The translations under genes and the position numbers were made by a program. A stretch of DNA of 64,000 nt from Lycorma delicatula (taxonomy: Eukaryota; Arthropoda; Insecta; Hemiptera; Fulgoridae): positions 79,287,689 through 79,351,688 of the forward strand of contig NC_134455.1 of assembly GCF_047948215.1 (NCBI RefSeq). The letters run 5' to 3'. The notes under the pieces are model-generated. The model had not been told where the DNA came from, did not search any database, and saw nothing but the letters and a program-made list of their open reading frames with translations. Shown one piece after another: positions 59,050 to 64,000 of the stretch (the stretch's first letter is position 1; each line of letters begins with the position of its first letter).

Positions 59050-60080
59050 GTAAAATATGAAAGATTAGGTGTCCACAAGGGTCTTGCCCGTTTTGTGGCA
59101 CCATCCCTTTTCTATTAATATTTTTAGTTAGAGTAAGGGAAAAAATTAACAGTTTTATCTTATATAGGAGGATTAGTTTTGGTTCAATTCATGATTTACT
59201 CTGGTGGAAACTTATCTTTTCTGCAGTTAAGTATAGAGAAGAACAATCGTCGTCAAATATTTATGTTTACTAATAAACCTCTCATCCAGTGCTACCCTTT
59301 AAGTTATATATGTAAAAAATCTATTACTATGTTAAGACCAATAGTATAAAGCATTATAATTAATTATATATGTAATTACAAATAACATATTTTCAGCGTC
59401 ATCAATATTAATTAGCTATCGTCTTAGTAGCTTTAAGAAAGTGTTTAGGTTCCTACTGGTCTTTATGAGATTAGGAAATATGTTATACAATCAAGGAGCA
59501 GTACTTGAAAAGAACTTCATATAACTCGTTTTATTTGCTCTGGGGACATTTACATTCCTTTTACTTCTAAGTTCGTACTCGGTTATCATACTATCTCTAT
59601 GACCACTTCTGATAAAGAAAATTTTCATTTCTTTATAAACATATAAATAACGTAGCGGTAATATAGACAATTCCCTAAATATTGGAAAAGAATGATCCGT
59701 AGTTCTTTTATTACTTATCATTCTAACGAATCTTTTTTGGATTTTGATTATGGAATCTAAATTTGTAACATAAGTTCCTCCCCAACAGCTGATGCCGTAG
59801 TCTAGTCGACTATGCACAATAGCAAAATAAAGTTTTCTCGTGGTTATTTTTGGGGGTAGTTTGTTTAAAAAATAAAATATCCTAGATAGCTTAAAAGTTT
59901 TTGCTTTAATAGCGCAATATGATTCTTCCAGGTTAGACCACTATCTAACACAATGCCCAAGTATTTGCAAATATCACGTTGTTCGATCTCACTACATTTT
60001 AAACAGTCGGATTTATTTATCACACATTTTTTACATTTATATTTTATTGTAAGTGGCAATTTTATTTTCCCCTTTAAGCA
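59050..60080 (-). pseudogene. LINE (Jockey/CR1-like) 3' part: RT thumb, C terminus and 3' UTR
   Basis: On the minus strand 60059-59865 encodes DICKYLGIVLDSGLTWKNHI. After a one-base frameshift 59859-59491 encodes KLYFAIVHSRLDYGISCWGG, IIKIQKRFVRMISNK, FRELSILPLRYLYVYKEMK, and the region near 59450 gives PNLIKTSRNLNTF after another shift. These are the ordered thumb and C-terminal motifs of LINE reverse transcriptases (KYLG, SRL-YGI--WG, IQKR--R-I, L-IL-L--LY). The region 59050-59400 is probable 3' UTR (GTGCCACAAAACGGGCAAG on the minus strand). The element is 5'-truncated and inactive, but less decayed than the other remnants to its left. Confidence 0.8.
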
Positions 60081-60089
60081 GATTTAATT

Positions 60090-63000
60090 ACTACATGTAT
60101 TTTGTTTGTAAACCTTATACAAAAATATAGTGTACAGTACACTGTTTTTTTGAAATTAGTTATCTAATTAACTAAATATACTTCTATGACATTAACAAAC
60201 ATTAGAAATAAATCCTTTTGTTTATATAATAATAGAAACAGTACTTCCACGAATTAATCGGGCACATTAGGATGGGCGCTAAATAGGCAATCTTATAAAC
60301 AAGTGGAGTGCGATATGTATATCGGTTAGGAGTATTAACCCTTCATATACCCTTAATTAATTCTAATCTACCCTTAATAGAATATGTTATTAAACACCCT
60401 GAGTTCTTCTAAAGAGATATCTTAATAATTAAAAATTAATTGTATTGTAATTAATTTTCGTCTGTTCCCTCTTAAATAAAGGATAAGATATTTTTTTAAT
60501 AATATTATTAAAGCAACAAGGATGCCAAAACATGTGATTCATTAAAATCCGTCCTGTAATATTTATATTTGACATAAATCGTCCCGTAAATATAAACGAT
60601 GACACAAAATTTTCTCAGGATTTTTTAATAAAATACAATATATATATCGTATATTTTATATACAATAATAATAACTTTTAGCTTTATCGATTACCCGAAA
60701 AGGAACTTTTGGAAATAAATAGGATTACATTTTTTAACTAGACAATGTATTTTTAATGTAAGACGAAACAGTTGAGAAGAAATTTATAACAAACCAATTA
60801 AATAGGAAGAAATAAAATATGCTTATATCAATTTGTCCATCAAAATGATACATAACTGGCCAGGGATACTACATCAATATCGATATAATATCATTATGAA
60901 ATTCATATGAAACAGAAAGTTAGTTGCAATATTAGAAACATGTTTGAAATTTTGTTTTGATTTTAACTCGTAAAACAGTATTATTATAAAGGCTTTAAAT
61001 CACAAAATTGATTTTTTTAATTTTTTTTACCAAGAGAACAAGAAAAGGAGATAAAATATTTTAATCAAAAGTATTAACATTTTCTTTTCTTTCATTTTTA
61101 ATGTCCTGGTAATTTAAAATTATAGAACAGAGGAAAAGTATGATGATTATCTTAAATAAAAAATATGAAGATCAAAATTTTTATCAAAATTTTAAAATGA
61201 AAAAGTACACTTTATGAGAATTTTTAAATGTGACTGCGTGATTTATATTTTTGGGATGGATTTTTTCTGTGTTTTTTTTATTAAAATTCGTACAATAATT
61301 GTAAATAAATATTTTTGTGAGACTGGACTAATTTTTTGAAAATATTATAATTTTATTATTGTTTATCCAGTGAATTATATAAAATAAAGCCTAAAAATAC
61401 TACGACAAAGACTCCTAAAAAAATTTTATAGCGATTTTTTTATCTTTCAAATTATATAAACTTACATTTGGTCCTTTAAAATCTATATTGTAGCTTTGAA
61501 TTCTCCGTGAATATATCAAAAAATTATTTCCTATAAACACTGATAAATTGAAATTTAATGTTCCATTAAATTTAATTTTGGTAGGCGATAAAAATAACCT
61601 TGTGCTAATAAATAACACAAACAATTTTTTTTATTTAGACTGGAGATGGGTATCTTTATATGTAGGGATAAAAAATATCAACGGTTTTTCAAACTATTTC
61701 ATATCTCTTAACTTTGAGTAATAGTAACGAATCACAAACAAAATAAAAGAATAATTATTACAGGCTTTCCCCAAATGTTTTCAACGTGAGCATCTTGACT
61801 ACCCATAGGGGAACGCAGTAGGTGTCAGGTCATCTGCAGGCAAGTTTGTACCAAATATTATGTTATATATGTCAGGTAAGTTATGGCATCTAATATAAAT
61901 GTAATATTCCTGATTAATAGCTGCGAAACAATTCGTACTATTGTATTTTATTGAATTTATAAAAGCGTAGATGCAGCTTCAATCTAAAATCAATACTATT
62001 CCTGATTATTTATGTCACTTTGATTTGGTTGGCATTTTTTATACTTTTAAATAGATTCTTCATATCCATTGTAGAGTTGAATTTTTATTTTGACCTAAAT
62101 TAACAGTTTTATGTCAATTATTTTATTTAGACGACTTTACTTGTTTAGATTTGAATTTAGAAAAGTTTATAATTATCAGAAAAAAAGAGAATAAATCATT
62201 GAAATATTAATTATAAGATTTTTTTTTTTTTGTTGTATTATACGAAATTATTTAATAAAAAGTTTATAAATATTTAAGAAGTATGTTGGTTATTTTTTTT
62301 TACTGATTTATCTAAGTTATGCATATTTAAAAATCTAATCAAATTCAGATTTTTTCTTGGTATAACATCAACACAAATCAATTTTATTTGGAACTTCCAA
62401 TTAATTTTCTTCTTTATTTTTTGTATTTAGCATTTAGTATTTTAAGTGAAAGGAATAAAATAAACATGTTGACATTTAAAAAAAAAAAAAAAATTAAGTA
62501 CGGCTTCTTTTTATTTTTATAAACCCGAACAGTTGACCTGTCAGCATCCTACCCCTGTGTTAAATCCTGTTATATATTTTACAAATCATATATATTCTTA
62601 TGCTTTTTCTTGAAGAAAATAATTCTTCGTCTTTAGTAATGGTCTACATAAGTATTATAAAGTAAAGAAAATGTTATATATAATGAAAATAACGCGTTTT
62701 TTCCAAGGAAAAAGGATTACACTAATTTTATACTTTATATTATATGGTACCCCTTCAACGCTTTTAAAGTAACTAAGGAATAAAAGAAGTCACTGTTACA
62801 TTGCTGTTTGTAATTTTCTGAGTGATTAAAGTTAATCTCTCTAAAAATAATGATGTTCATATGCTGAGATAAACACAATGAAAGTGTCAATTATAGGGTT
62901 AATATCACCAATGAAAGGCTTAAATATAATAATATTGTCATTTCGATGAGCTTACCATGATGATATGTAATCAAGTATGTCTTTGTAACAAAAATACCGT

Positions 63001-63118
63001 ATATATTTGTAACAAAAACCACTTCATTCCTCATTTTTTCTAGTAATGATTGCTATTCTTAAAAAGATCTATGTTACTGTCAATAGTGACCAGAGATTTA
63101 TTTCAAGTCGTCTAAAAT
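60090..63118. other. AT-rich stretch, no gene seen
   Basis: Nothing recognisable. Short frames only. Confidence 0.55.
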
Positions 63119-63122
63119 AATT

Positions 63123-63237
63123 ACATAGCACTCACTAATAATATACATAGCACTAATAATATTAGATAGCACTAATAATATACATAGCACTAATAATATT
63201 AGATAGCACTAATAATATACATAGCACTAAATATTCG
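63123..63237. repeat. Minisatellite with 37-bp two-part unit
   Basis: Six 18-19 bp units of the type ACATAGCACTAATAATAT alternate with AGATAGCACTAATAATAT, making a higher-order unit of 37 bp. The first unit has a 4-bp insertion. It ends 24 bp before the family C repeat. Confidence 0.9.
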
Positions 63238-63260
63238 TCATGAAAAAAATATTCACATTT

Positions 63261-64000
63261 TTACTTCCTTGTGCGAAGTAAAGAAAGTAGTAAGATCGAA
63301 AATTATTTCGGTTTTTAGATTTCAACGGAAATATCCAATCTGGCTAGTTTCGGCGTGACTTCTGTACGTACGTATGTATTGATGTATGTATGTACGTATG
63401 TACGTATGTATCTCACATAATTCAAAAACGATTAGCCGTAGTAAATTGAAATTTTGCATTTAGGGATGTTGTAACATCTAGTTTTGCACCTTCACTTTTG
63501 ATTCCAATCGACTGAACCAAAACCAAAAAAAAATGAATTTTGGACTTTTCCTTAACTATGTAATAAGCCCTCTCATCGAGAGCTTTTCAATTATATATCA
63601 TAATTTGTATTTATTTTCATTAGTTCCAGAGTTATAGCCAAATAAAATTCTAACTGATGAAATATTTAGATCTTACAAGGGAAGGCACATCGGTTCCAAT
63701 CAGACTTCAACTCCAGTTCTTTTTTTTAAGTTTTTTTTTAATTTAAATATATTGGTTTATTAATAATTATTAACCCGTGATTGTAAAAATGTTTTTACGA
63801 TAAATAATTATTCAAAAATAACAATAAAAAAAAGATATGAAAAAAATCAGAAGTAATTTGTAAACAAAATTTTATGTACTTTTAAAAATGTGTATATGTA
63901 ATTTAATAGGCGTAATTGGAAATCATGTAGTGTCCACATCAGATTTTTATTGTTTTTGAAGTGAGATTAACGTATTTTCTATTCACTACTTTCTTATTCA
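63261..64000 (+). mobile_element. Family C hairpin-ended repeat, copy C2, continues past the window
   Basis: It starts with TTACTTCCTT and an imperfect stem partner (AAGAAAGTA). GATCGAAAATTATTTCGG, a run of TACGTATGTA words, CAAAAACGATTAGCCGTAG, GTTGTAACATCTAG, CTCATCGAGAGCTTTTC and CAATCAGACTTCAACTCC follow. It matches C1 block by block over at least 690 bp. No protein is visible. Confidence 0.72.

Noticed and set aside
63123..63237. CRISPR-like array
   Set aside because: Units are directly joined without unique spacers, so it is a minisatellite in eukaryotic DNA.

Overview
The window looks like AT-rich, repeat-dense eukaryotic DNA, most likely intergenic or intronic sequence from a large insect genome. 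A hemipteran host is my guess from the type of LINE and SINE debris, not something the sequence proves. I found no intact protein-coding gene, true tRNA, rRNA, CRISPR array or bacterial-style operon. Almost every recognisable coding stretch is a decayed transposon; most other open frames are short chance frames in AT-rich sequence.

Layout: 1-4180 is a nested retroposon cluster. It holds a decayed R1-clade LINE (gag zinc knuckle, endonuclease, reverse transcriptase, C-terminal zinc finger), a tRNA-derived SINE (SINE A) and a second LINE fragment. All three end or sit at the same 10-11 bp sequence inside an older tRNA-derived SINE (SINE B). 8.1-12.7 kb holds a hairpin-ended repeat (family D) and a decayed Merlin (IS1016-like) DNA transposon with terminal repeats, an 8-bp target duplication, a broken transposase and two nested insertions. 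16.3-17.1 kb is the only large GC- and CpG-rich block and may be a promoter or first exon. 18.9-30 kb carries several LINE remnants, three SINE B copies and three D copies. 37.9-39.3 kb is a DNA transposon with inverted repeats of about 430 bp. 43.0-43.3 kb is a second small GC-rich islet. 46-60 kb holds more LINE remnants, two D copies and SINE pieces. 63.1-64 kb has a minisatellite and a second copy of hairpin-ended family C, which runs off the window.

The elements form an ecosystem rather than a gene neighbourhood. LINEs supply the machinery. At least three tRNA-derived SINE types (A, B, C) parasitise it and swap tails. SINEs land inside the Merlin element, family D and other SINEs. The strongest unexpected points are: repeated insertion of R1-type retroposons at one site in SINE B; two repeat families (C and D) with the same terminal hairpin plus GTGATCG architecture; a D subfamily that carries a tRNA-derived insert at the same place in two copies; and the Merlin fossil. 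Copy numbers, ages and host identity would need genome-wide searches that I could not run.
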